In this document: piece after piece, positions 48,138-55,625 of the stretch
Layout: the number at the start of each line of letters is the position of its first letter
How positions within the stretch are numbered: position 1 is the stretch's first letter
NCBI RefSeq assembly: GCF_029392675.1
Contig: NZ_CP113941.1
Span: 794,001 to 858,000 of the forward strand
Direction of reading: 5' to 3'
Length of the DNA: 64,000 nucleotides
Source: Lactobacillus sp. ESL0684
GTDB taxonomy: Bacteria > Bacillota > Bacilli > Lactobacillales > Lactobacillaceae
Notes under the pieces: generated by a model
Told to the model about the DNA's origin: nothing
Seen by the model: only the letters and a program-made list of their open reading frames with translations
Databases searched by the model: none
Program-made: the position numbers and the translations under genes

Positions 48138-49955
48138 AGTGTCTGGGAAAAAACTAACTCTTCAGACTTAAAAACAGACCAAGTTTTCGTAATAGAAAAT
48201 CTTGATCTGTTTTTTGTTGCTTATTTCCTGTAAAAGAAGTTTTCCGCCACCTCTTCTACTCCAATATTTGCTCAAATTCATCATCATGAACATCAAGCCT
48301 ACATCGGTTTCGACCTTTTTCTTCCCTCGCAAATGTGTTCTGCGCACACCAAAAACGTTCTTCATATGTCCAAAGACTGGCTCTACGTCCGTTTTTCTAT
48401 AACCATAAATCCGTTTGCCTTTGTCACTTTGAAGAGTTTGTTTAGCTTTTTCCTTTAAATATTGCCAATTGGGGTTGTATTGCACCTGCCTTTGGCGTCC
48501 GCTCTTAGTTTTGGCTAGCTCAGTCAATTCAGCGGTTAATTGAAACTCATCTGCTTCATATATTTTTAGATCAGAGACTAACCCCGTACTCTTATTCCTC
48601 CGCTTACCATAACGTTTGAAATTAAAACGCACACCTTGCCAGTCAAGGTAATAATCTGCTTGCTCATTATAGGTCCAATTCGCCAGCTTGGTCGGATCAT
48701 TTTGATACTTTCTAGTCTGCTCCTTATCGTAAAGACTGTATGGAATAAAATATTGTTTATCCTCATACTCATTTTCAAGCATAGAATAATTATATTCGCT
48801 GCCATAGCCGGCATCGGCAACGATGTTCTGGAACTTGTCTAAAATTGTCATTTGCTTTAAGAAAGGTTCTAAAGTCTTGAAGTCTGTTGGATTAGGATAA
48901 AGTGCATAATCTACTACATATTGGTTGGTAGTTGCCACTTGAATATTATATCCGGGTTTGAGCTGACCATTCCTCATATGATCTTCTTTCATATGCATAA
49001 AAGTGGCATCATGATCAGTCTTGGAGTAGCTATTACGCTCACCAAAAGTTGCTTGCGCCTGTTCATACTTTTCTGCTCTGGGGATAAAATCCTGACGCAA
49101 CTTATGCAAGACTTTTTTAAGGCCTCGCCTTTGGCGTTTTTTAGTTGAACCTCCAGGAATTACTTTCGGCTCAGCCGCGATTGCTTCATCTAGTTGCTTG
49201 ATGGCAGTTTCTGTTTGTTCTGCCATGATTGCCAGACCCTGACTAGTTTGTGCTTCTTCTTCAGTAATCGCTTGGATTACTTCTTTTTGAATCAATTCGT
49301 CATAAAGCTCAACTGCATTAGCCTTTAACTTAGTATGAAACTTTTCGACAGCTCTTTTCCAAACGAAAGTATACTTGTTAGCATCAGCTTCAATTTTGGT
49401 CCCATCAATAAAGATGGCATCTTCTCTAAGCAACCCTTCTGCTTGCAAAAGATTAGTAAAATAGACAAAAGCTTGTTTAATCAGCTGATTGGTATGGCTA
49501 CTAGCTCTAAAGTTATTGATCGTATGATATGAAATATGTTTACCACTAGCTATGACCATCATCGGGAGGTTTTCTGTGAGCATCCGCTCAATTTTTCTAC
49601 CAGAGAAAACGCGTCTAGAGTAGGCAAAGAGTAGTATTTTGAGCATCATTGCTGGGTGATAGGCAGGTCGACCAGTATTTGAATTGTCTTCCAGCAGCAC
49701 ATCGGCAGGAATCGAGTCGACAAAATCACTGATAACCTGAGCAAGATGATTTTTAGGAATAGAAAAGTCAAAGTTGAGTGTTAAAGCAGTTTGACCTGTG
49801 ATATAATTTTGATACATGAAAAGCCCACCTTTTTTGTTTTTTGTAGTAATTTAATAATAACAAGGTTAGGCTAGAATGTATATGAAAAATCCGCTAGAAC
49901 GCAAAGGTTCTAACGGATTTTTTGCTTTTAAGGGTCTAGTTTTTTCCCAGACACT
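48138..49955 (-). mobile_element. IS1182-family insertion sequence, copy 2
   Basis: The same 1818-bp length, inverted repeats (AGTGTCTGGG at 48138-48147 and its complement at 49946-49955) and orientation as the element at 39171-40988, differing only by scattered substitutions and small indels. It has landed just after the hicB pseudogene. Flanking A/T runs obscure any target duplication. The two copies enclose 7.1 kb containing the P-ATPase, eno and tRNA-Ser. Confidence 0.9.
48168..49817 (-). CDS. IS1182-family transposase (copy 2)
   Basis: A 549-aa protein, almost identical to the copy at 39186. It differs by a handful of residues (for example VIASGKH instead of VIAGGKH) and by its last residues (FYYENLVCF), caused by one base less near 48190. 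All the DDE-family blocks (FIDGTKIEADA, VADAGYGSEYNY, GHMKNVFGVRRTHL) are present, so it may still be active. Confidence 0.92.
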   Translation of the reverse strand: MYQNYITGQTALTLNFDFSIPKNHLAQVISDFVDSIPADVLLEDNSNTGRPAYHPAMMLKILLFAYSRRVFSGRKIERMLTENLPMMVIASGKHISYHTINNFRASSHTNQLIKQAFVYFTNLLQAEGLLREDAIFIDGTKIEADANKYTFVWKRAVEKFHTKLKANAVELYDELIQKEVIQAITEEEAQTSQGLAIMAEQTETAIKQLDEAIAAEPKVIPGGSTKKRQRRGLKKVLHKLRQDFIPRAEKYEQAQATFGERNSYSKTDHDATFMHMKEDHMRNGQLKPGYNIQVATTNQYVVDYALYPNPTDFKTLEPFLKQMTILDKFQNIVADAGYGSEYNYSMLENEYEDKQYFIPYSLYDKEQTRKYQNDPTKLANWTYNEQADYYLDWQGVRFNFKRYGKRRNKSTGLVSDLKIYEADEFQLTAELTELAKTKSGRQRQVQYNPNWQYLKEKAKQTLQSDKGKRIYGYRKTDVEPVFGHMKNVFGVRRTHLRGKKKVETDVGLMFMMMNLSKYWSRRGGGKLLLQEISNKKQIKIFYYENLVCF

Positions 49956-50312
49956 TTTTAATTTAGGTAGATTTTTGGTTGAGAAAAGCTAGAGATTTAG
50001 TAGAGAACAGGTGGAGGTATATTATGGTATTGTCGAAAGATTGGGAAACTCTCAATTAATCGACACATCGTTCAACAGATCAATTTTGCCGCCACTATTA
50101 GTATATTTGCTTCCTGGGTAGTGGCTAAGATTTGGCCTAATATTTTTGCAATATAAGAATAGTATTTTTACACCAAATCTGGGATATTATTGCTTATTAA
50201 TCACAAAAATCAAATTATTTTTCATTTAAATTTCGAATATACATGATTAAACATGTATGATATATTTATTGATTGAGAGACCAGCAATCTACAAACGGGG
50301 AGGAGAAACCTC
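49956..50312 (+). other. Intergenic accessory stretch with an IS end fragment
   Basis: No convincing gene is seen; a short open stretch (NFAATISIFASWVVAKIWPN) lacks a start and may be debris. At about 50176-50204, TGGGATATTATTGCTTATTA then ATCACAA closely matches the right end of the IS1202-type element at 55490-55541, so this is a solo end. An inverted repeat ATACATG 50239-50245 / CATGTAT 50252-50258 lies in the promoter region of the next peptide. Confidence 0.5.
50238..50266 (+). promoter_or_regulatory. Possible promoter with embedded palindrome for the 50313 peptide
   Basis: TATACA 50238-50243, a 17-bp spacer and TATATT 50261-50266. The spacer is occupied by ATACATG-N6-CATGTAT, which could be an operator. 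The -35 is weak (4 of 6). Confidence 0.35.
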
Positions 50313-50396
50313 ATGACTCGCCGAGAGTACCGCAAGGCAAAAAAGCTCACCCTTGCGGGAATCGCAAGTCTATTGCTTCATTTGTTCGGTTTGTAG
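50313..50396 (+). CDS. 27-aa basic-hydrophobic peptide, candidate type I toxin
   Basis: ATG 50313 lies seven bases after a strong GGAGGAG. The peptide is MTRREYRKAKKLTLAG then IASLLLHLFGL: a basic head and a hydrophobic helix. The RNA is unusually foldable. GAGG 50300-50303 pairs with CCTC 50309-50312, hiding the RBS; CTACAAAC 50289-50296 pairs with GTTTGTAG 50389-50396, closing the message end to end; CCTTGCGG 50351-50358 can pair either with CCGCAAGG 50330-50337 or, in part, with CGCAAG 50363-50368. These are habits of type I toxin mRNAs. I do not recognise the family, and it could instead be a structured RNA with a chance ORF. Confidence 0.5.
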   Translation: MTRREYRKAKKLTLAGIASLLLHLFGL

Positions 50397-50402
50397 TAAT
50401 AG

Positions 50403-50435
50403 ACAAAGGGATAAGCTGAGTCTTGTCCTTTTGTC
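50403..50435 (+). terminator. Hairpin after the 27-aa peptide
   Basis: ACAAAGGGATAAG 50403-50415 pairs with CTTGTCCTTTTGT 50422-50434, with small mismatches and only a short T tract. It could terminate transcription in either direction, including an antisense RNA. Confidence 0.5.
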
Positions 50436-50467
50436 ATAAGTATAGCAGATTTATGAGAGGTTTCAAA

Positions 50468-50575
50468 ATGAAAAAATTGAATAATATTTTGACTATCGTA
50501 AATTTTATTCTAAATTTGATAATAATTGTTTTAGCTGTTTTAGTTATAGGGAAGGATTTTTGGGGGTGGTTTTAA
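50468..50575 (+). CDS. 35-aa single-span membrane peptide
   Basis: The frame reads MKKLNNILTIVNFILNLIII then VLAVLVIGKDFWGWF, with GAGAGG eight bases upstream. One hydrophobic segment fills most of the peptide and it ends in an aromatic patch. Family not recognised. It lies directly after the structured 27-aa locus and overlaps the broken gene that follows, so it belongs to the same small-gene cluster. Toxin, holin-like or regulatory roles are possible. Confidence 0.45.
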   Translation: MKKLNNILTIVNFILNLIIIVLAVLVIGKDFWGWF

Positions 50576-50747
50576 GCAAGGCACGTCAAAAAGCAGATGC
50601 AAAATATAAGAAAACACATCCTAAAGTAGCAAAAACAGTATCGTATAGGTCAACAACTAAAAGCTTTATTAAAATTATTCCAATGTTGCTGACTTAGATA
50701 ATTTAGAAGAATTAATTGCTACAAGACGAAAAGAATTAGAAAAATAG
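50566..50747 (+). pseudogene. Small phage-like gene disrupted by a frameshift
   Basis: From GTG 50566 the frame reads MVLSKARQKADAKYKKTHPK then VAKTVSYRSTTKSFIKI and then stops at TAG. One base out of frame, NYSNVADLDNLEELIATRRK then ELEK continues to TAG 50745-50747. The join needs one extra A in the AAA run near 50675. The KSFI-nnn-DL-ELI...RKKEL pattern is seen in small phage and mobile-element proteins. Function unknown. Confidence 0.5.
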
Positions 50748-50890
50748 TATTATAAAAATGCACATATCAAAAGAGCGCAAATTATTTTAAACACATCAAA
50801 GTAATAGTTTCATGCACTTGTGAGAATTCCTGAGGGGCTTTGAAAAAGCAGCTTTGTTTGATATATTCTTAAAACAGGAGAGGTATTAAA

Positions 50891-51172
50891 ATGTCGTATA
50901 AATATTTTGGCACACTATTACATAACGTTGAAGATAAAGTTTGGGAAGTAAAATTTGATGACTTTCCTGAAGCAATGACTTTTGGTGAAACTCCTGTTGA
51001 GGCATACAAATATGGCAAAGATGTACTAATATTGGCTTTAGATGGTAGAAAAAACTTTCCTAAGCCAACTGAATTCAAAAAGCATATTGATTTTAACAGT
51101 TCAGAATACGATGAAGCTTTTCAGTTGCCATTTGAAGTAACCAAGGCTGAAATTGAAAGTATAGTCAAGTAA
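50891..51172 (+). CDS. HicB-family antitoxin-like protein (orphan)
   Basis: A 93-aa protein MSYKYFGTLLHNVEDKVWEV followed by KFDDFPEAMTFGETPVEAYK, which matches the HicB_like antitoxin fold (partial RNase H-like, with the FPEAMTFGETPVEA signature). AGGAGAGG precedes the ATG. HicB normally pairs with a small HicA mRNA interferase; none is found on either side, so this is solitary. It lies just upstream of the large CRISPR array. Confidence 0.75.
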   Translation: MSYKYFGTLLHNVEDKVWEVKFDDFPEAMTFGETPVEAYKYGKDVLILALDGRKNFPKPTEFKKHIDFNSSEYDEAFQLPFEVTKAEIESIVK

Positions 51173-51356
51173 AAATGAAATTTGTTAAAGGATGTTAAAG
51201 TAGCTAAAAAGAATTGTATATTATATTTAAAAATAAAAGCTTGTTTAACTTGCTTAAATAGATAATATCTTGCAAAATATAAGCAGTGAAGTATAAACTA
51301 ATGAATTTTGTGTATCTCTTTGATTAGCAATGTTGATATGACGGTAATCTTTTACT
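51173..51356 (+). other. AT-rich leader of the CRISPR array
   Basis: This 184-bp AT-rich stretch without a gene ends TTGATATGACGG..TCTTTTACT at the first repeat. The end is similar to that in front of the small array (TTGTTATAACAAGG..TTTTTTACT), supporting a leader on this side. Confidence 0.55.
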
Positions 51357-52056
51357 GTATTCCCCACGTATGTGGGGGTGATCCCTTTAAAATAGCCAGT
51401 TAATCCAATTCCAATAGGTATTCCCCACGTATGTGGGGGTGATCCTACAAGCGATGATAAGGACTTAGCAAACCTTAAGTATTCCCCACGTATGTGGGGG
51501 TGATCCTTGTAAACACTATTTATAATGGTGCGCCTTATTGTATTCCCCACGTATGTGGGGGTGATCCACTTATCAATATAACGAAAAAGATGGTTATAAT
51601 GTATTCCCCACGTATGTGGGGGTGATCCTATCAGTAAGATATGGGAACAGAAAGACGAAGCGTATTCCCCACGTATGTGGGGGTGATCCCGTGATCCCTT
51701 GGGCGTTTGAAAGCACGCCGTTGTTATTCCCCACGTATGTGGGGGTGATCCTACAAGCGATGATAAGGACTTAGCAAACCTTAAGTATTCCCCACGTATG
51801 TGGGGGTGATCCTTGTAAACACTATTTATAATGGTGCGCCTTATTGTATTCCCCACGTATGTGGGGGTGATCCCGTGATCCCTTGGGCGTTTGAAAGCAC
51901 GCCGTTGTTATTCCCCACGTATGTGGGGGTGATCCTGTAATATCAGTATCTGTCTTTTGGTATCTGGTGTATTCCCCACGTATGTGGGGTGATCCAATAA
52001 GGGTAAAAAAGCGGTTGGCGAGGATTCTGTATTCCCCACGGATATGAGGCTAATTT
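51357..52056 (+). CRISPR. CRISPR array, 12 repeats and 11 spacers, type I-E-like repeat, no cas genes nearby
   Basis: The repeat is 28 nt, GTATTCCCCACGTATG then TGGGGGTGATCC, with a CCCCAC/GTGGGG palindrome. Repeats start at 51357, 51418, 51479, 51540, 51601, 51662, 51723 (29 nt, extra T), 51785, 51846, 51907 (29 nt, same extra T), 51969 (27 nt, one G lost) and 52029 (degenerate trailer). All spacers are 33 nt. Numbering S1-S11 from the left, S2=S7, S3=S8 and S6=S9, so only eight are unique. The degenerate last repeat puts the leader on the left. No cas gene is in the window. Confidence 0.97.
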
Positions 52057-52159
52057 ATTCTTTCCAAAAATAATTTATTAGAAGCAATTTAAAATAACTA
52101 AAACAAATGGTATCATAGTGAATGGTTTTTAAATCGTTAACATAGATAGGGGAGAATAA

Positions 52160-52873
52160 ATGAAAATACAACCAAATACTGATGTTTTCAAGCCTGCATG
52201 GTATGTTCACCAAATGCGAGGCTGGAGCTTCAAAACGTATATATTGCTGATGTTTGGCATTGGCGTGATTGTGGGGACAACAATTTCCGCACCGATTACG
52301 TTAATGACTTTTGTAACAATGCTTGCTGCAGTGCTGGGTTTCACTTGTACTCTGGCTATTACCAATGCTAAGCCATTAAACGGAGTGCTTGGATTATTAT
52401 CGGCATTGATATATATTGTGGTTGCTATTAATGCGCGAAATTATGCGGATGTAGTTTTGCAAACATCATATATCTTTTTATTAGATTTACCAGTATTACT
52501 GATGCCAGCTTGGTCAAAGGATGCAGAAAGTCATATTCATGGTTTAACTGCTCCTAAGTGGTTGTTGACTTTGACGTTTTTTGTTATAGTTACCGGCATG
52601 CTTTACTTAATGGATACAAAAGTATTTATTAGTCCGCGTCCGTGGATCGATGCAATTTCTGGTTCTATTGGTATTACGGGTTCATTACTATGTACTTTAC
52701 GGTTCCGTGAACAATATTATTTCTGGACAATTCAAGGAGTTATGTCAATTATTTTATGGGGCATAACTGCAATGCAGGGCGATGCTAACTTAACTTTATT
52801 CTTTACTTATATCTTATATTTAAGTAATGATTTATTAGCGTTTACTGATAAGCATACTCATTGGTTCCATTAA
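52160..52873 (+). CDS. pnuC: PnuC-family nicotinamide riboside transporter
   Basis: A 237-aa integral membrane protein with about seven hydrophobic helices and the PnuC hallmarks FREQYYFWTIQGVMSIILW in the C-terminal half and a charged end (FTDKHTHWFH). It imports NAD precursors, probably nicotinamide riboside, as lactobacilli depend on such salvage. GGGGAG precedes ATG 52160. It stands alone, ending at a bidirectional terminator. No nadR kinase or riboswitch is visible. Confidence 0.82.
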   Translation: MKIQPNTDVFKPAWYVHQMRGWSFKTYILLMFGIGVIVGTTISAPITLMTFVTMLAAVLGFTCTLAITNAKPLNGVLGLLSALIYIVVAINARNYADVVLQTSYIFLLDLPVLLMPAWSKDAESHIHGLTAPKWLLTLTFFVIVTGMLYLMDTKVFISPRPWIDAISGSIGITGSLLCTLRFREQYYFWTIQGVMSIILWGITAMQGDANLTLFFTYILYLSNDLLAFTDKHTHWFH

Positions 52874-52889
52874 TAATTTAGCTGTAAAC

Positions 52890-52938
52890 AAAAAAGATGA
52901 GGTTCCTCAATAATTAAGAGAAGTACCCCATCTTTTTT
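52890..52938. terminator. Bidirectional terminator between pnuC and the TipAS gene
   Basis: AAAAAAGATGAGG 52890-52902 pairs with CCCCATCTTTTTT 52926-52938 around a 23-base loop. Confidence 0.75.
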
Positions 52939-53248
52939 ATTTTGCTAAATGGTCTTTAACTACTTTAATTAGTATTTTAGTTGCGCCTTTACCAGCTTTA
53001 TCATCATAATATGATTGGTATCGTTCATCAGTTTCATAACCATTAATGATCCCTAAATGAATCTTTTCTGAATAATTGGGCATGATCACTTTTAACCAAT
53101 CCTGATGATTTTGGAAAATTGCATGACTTAGTTCAGAAATCTTACTTGGATCTTTAACTGCAGCTTGTAAATTTCGAACTAGATTAGCTTCGGTTTGTTT
53201 GAGTTTATTATAATTTTGTTCTTCTGCATCGGTTTGTGCTTGCGTCAT
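52937..53248 (-). CDS. Stand-alone TipAS-domain protein
   Basis: A 103-aa helical protein resembling the antibiotic-binding TipAS domain of MerR-type TipA regulators: IFQNHQDWLKVIMPNYSEKIH then LGIINGYETDERYQSYYDDK. In TipA this domain traps thiopeptide antibiotics; here the MerR DNA-binding half is absent and the gene is short but complete, so it may sequester a ligand or work with another partner. The start has AAGGAG upstream on the minus strand. Function inferred. Confidence 0.65.
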   Translation of the reverse strand: MTQAQTDAEEQNYNKLKQTEANLVRNLQAAVKDPSKISELSHAIFQNHQDWLKVIMPNYSEKIHLGIINGYETDERYQSYYDDKAGKGATKILIKVVKDHLAK

Positions 53249-53361
53249 TACTATTTACTCCTTAATATTTAATTGAATTAACTATAGCACATTTAGGGCA
53301 ATTGCTCATAATGTATAACAGTAAAATTTATTTGTAATAACTAATTTGGAGGGAAAACACA

Positions 53362-53868
53362 ATGCTTACTTTTATTTGGGCTGAAGACGAACGTCACCAA
53401 ATTGGCTTAAATGGTCATTTGCCTTGGAATTTACCTGGAGATCTCCATCATTTTAAGGAATTGACTATTGGACATCCAATTATTATGGGGAGGAAAACCT
53501 TTAATGGGTTGCCACAAATTTTATCTGGACGACCATATCTGGTTTTAACAAGAAATCATGACTTAGCCAGGCAATATGCTGACTATCCACAAGCTGAGTT
53601 TGTTTTCTCCATTTCCGATTTGCAAAATTGGGTATCTGCTCATAGACATGAAAATATTTATGTTATTGGTGGCAATTCAGTTTTTCAAGCGTTAAAGAGC
53701 CAGGTTGATTGTCTTGAAGAAACCAAGATAAAGGCAACCTTTGAAGCCGATACAATGATGACTTCTATCGATTATCGAAATTTTACTTTAGTGAAGAAAA
53801 TATCAAATCAAGCAGATGACTATAATCATTTTTCGTATGATTTTTTAACTTTTTTACGAAAAAAGTAA
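53362..53868 (+). CDS. folA: Dihydrofolate reductase
   Basis: A 168-aa DHFR regenerating tetrahydrofolate with NADPH. It shows the N-terminal FIWAEDERHQIGLNGHLPWN, the catalytic acid Asp27 in LPGDLHHFKELT, IMGRKTFNGLP and VIGGNSVF. GGAGGG precedes the ATG. thyA, a frequent neighbour in Lactobacillales, is not adjacent. A terminator follows; an IS1202-type element has inserted at its T tract. Confidence 0.93.
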   Translation: MLTFIWAEDERHQIGLNGHLPWNLPGDLHHFKELTIGHPIIMGRKTFNGLPQILSGRPYLVLTRNHDLARQYADYPQAEFVFSISDLQNWVSAHRHENIYVIGGNSVFQALKSQVDCLEETKIKATFEADTMMTSIDYRNFTLVKKISNQADDYNHFSYDFLTFLRKK

Positions 53869-53936
53869 TTATAACGTTTAAATGATAATAGAAATGTTAG
53901 CGGTATTTTTGACTATTACTTTGATATAATTATTTG

Positions 53937-53970
53937 AATCACTTTAGCAGGTTGGCTAGAGTGATTTTTT
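53937..53970 (+). terminator. folA terminator
   Basis: AATCACTTTAGC 53937-53948 pairs with GGCTAGAGTGATT 53954-53966 with one bulge, then T. The T tract is the left end of the IS target duplication. Confidence 0.7.
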
Positions 53971-53990
53971 GTTATTTGCAAAATTAACTG
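53964..53990 (+). repeat. Target site duplication, left copy (27 bp)
   Basis: It begins ATTTTTTGTTATTTG and ends AAAATTAACTG; the same 27 bases recur at 55542-55568, bracketing the IS. Confidence 0.88.
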
Positions 53991-55541
53991 TGTCAATAAT
54001 AAGGGAAAACGTCCCAAAAATGGTTAAACATTAGCGGGAAATTTTCCCGCTATTTTTATACGTATTTATGCTTTTCATGTGCTCGTTTTTGTTGAGCCAG
54101 AAATGAAGCTTGTTTCCATGGATGACTCATTGGTGGAATGTACTTCTTTTTAGGTTTTTCAGGTTTAGCTGCCAAGTCAATCTCCGTCGATACTATGACA
54201 TTCTTAATTACCTGTGTTAAAGCATAAACTTGCTCATCAACTGCGATAAATAGCTGTCCATCTAAAGCCTGGATGACTAATCCTTTGGTTCCTTTTACAA
54301 AGCAGATCAATTTACCAGCAGTATCAAAGGCCTGATAGTGCTTATTTTTAAAAGCAATTGTGGCACCACTATCAAATATCCGTGAAGCTAATACTGCCAA
54401 GGTAGTGTTAATTTTTTCAGGTGTAGGGGCTGTTTCAAAGACAGTTGGAAACTGGTGATAATCTTGACCAAAGAGCTGGTTAAAAGCAGGTACGAAGGTT
54501 TCTGTGAGGTATTGATTAGCACCAGCCAGTGAGTTAATACCTGCTAAGCGCAGTTCCATCTTTAGACGACTTTGAACAGTTTGGTTAGCACGTTCAACCA
54601 TACCTTTGGCCTGCGAAACACTAGTGGTTACCAGATTAGTGCCCAAGGTTTTACAAGCATAACCGAATTGCGTTAAGACGTCTTTATGTTCAAGCTTGGT
54701 TTTGGCAGTTTCATAGTTAAAGACGGTGCGGTTATCTGTTTTGAAGCAGTAAGGAATACCATAATTCCTCAAAATTTGTTCAAAAACATGATAATAACCG
54801 TTTAAAGTCTCTTGCCAATCAAAATAAGCGCCCACGAGGTTGCCAGTGGCATTATCGATTGCTAGATGCAAGGAAGCCCTTTTTAGTACCGAACCAAACA
54901 ATGTCAGAAGCATCCATTTGGATTTCTTCGCCAAAGTATTTACAACGTGCTTGGCGTGGGTGAGCATCTTCTAAGGCAACGAGATGCTTAACAGCATCAT
55001 CAAGTTGTTGTGATTGAGCATGAGGGTGTTTAGCCCGATATCGCTGCTTAGCTAACCGTTTACGAGTTCTACGCCAAGTTTTAGGCGGGTAGATATCAGC
55101 AGCAGTAAGCAAATTATAAACCAAAGTGTAAGAGACCTTAATTTGTTCACGAGCGGCTAATAGTTCGGTGTAGTGCTTAAAGTTACAGCCTTGATATTTC
55201 TGTTGATAAAGAGTTACAATTTGCTTGTTAATCTTTGTAGAGAGAGAGTTAACAGGATGGCGGTCTTTGTTCCCATGAACGAAGGCCGCTTTTCCTTGTT
55301 CCTGATATTTTTTAAGTAGTCGGTTAACCTGTCTGATAGTAATGCCTAAGGTAAGTGCAGCGCGATGCTTATTGCCGTGATGATCAAGTAACTCTTTAAT
55401 TACAAGATATTTTCTTTCAGCGTTCATATTTAATCCAATCCTTTTCAATTTGACCATAACCTCCAATAAGGAGATTATGACATAAAAATTTGGGACATTA
55501 TTGCTTAATAACACTTAAGACATTATCGCTTATTAATCACA
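53991..55541 (-). mobile_element. IS1202-type (ISNCY) insertion sequence with 27-bp target duplication
   Basis: A 1551-bp element. The ends read TGTCAATAATAAGGG on the left and, complemented, TGTGATTAATAAGCG on the right, an imperfect inverted repeat continuing for about 25 bp. A 27-bp direct repeat flanks it; 27 bp is the duplication length known for IS1202. The right end holds two tandem ACATTAT-YGCTTA motifs (55494-55506, 55520-55532), possibly transposase sites. The transposase is frameshifted. Confidence 0.88.
54056..55427 (-). pseudogene. Frameshifted IS1202-type transposase
   Basis: The N-terminal part from ATG 55427 reads MNAERKYLVIKELLDHHGNK with helix-turn-helix IRQVNRLLKKYQEQGKAAF, and its catalytic aspartate region IQMDASDIVWFGTKK. 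It then shifts by one base at a run of five A (complement of T 54880-54884) and continues as RASLHLAIDNATGNLVGAYF to the C-terminus at 54056. Removing one A restores a single frame of about 457 residues, as expected for this family. Either a single-base insertion killed it or it depends on slippage; the former is more likely because relatives use one ORF. Confidence 0.8.
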
Positions 55542-55568
55542 ATTTTTTGTTATTTGCAAAATTAACTG
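55542..55568 (+). repeat. Target site duplication, right copy (27 bp)
   Basis: Identical to 53964-53990. It ends one base before the TTGACA of the methionine operon promoter. Confidence 0.88.
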
Positions 55569-55597
55569 TTGACATACGGTATTGAGCATGATAAATT
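55569..55597 (+). promoter_or_regulatory. Promoter of the metQQNP operon
   Basis: TTGACA 55569-55574, 17 bp, TAAATT 55592-55597, directly after the IS target duplication. Confidence 0.7.
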
Positions 55598-55625
55598 AGT
55601 TTACAATTAAATAATTAATATATCT

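Noticed and set aside
39171-49955. Composite transposon formed by the two IS1182 copies
   Set aside because: The segment between holds core genes (eno, tRNA-Ser) in a normal-looking arrangement, and no flanking duplication unites the outer ends. Two independent insertions are simpler.
49956-50170. Short hydrophobic frame ending WVVAKIWPNIFAI
   Set aside because: No start codon or RBS in frame; probably debris.
51254-51856. 200-codon open frame on the minus strand across the CRISPR array
   Set aside because: It is the translated repeat (ITPTYVGNT / GSPPHTWG recurring); repeats open several frames. No RBS or family.
53992-54055. Short hairpin near the IS left end (GGGAAAAcgtCCC and GCGGGAAATTTTCCCGC) as a riboswitch
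   Set aside because: It is the subterminal sequence of the IS and could act only as its terminator.
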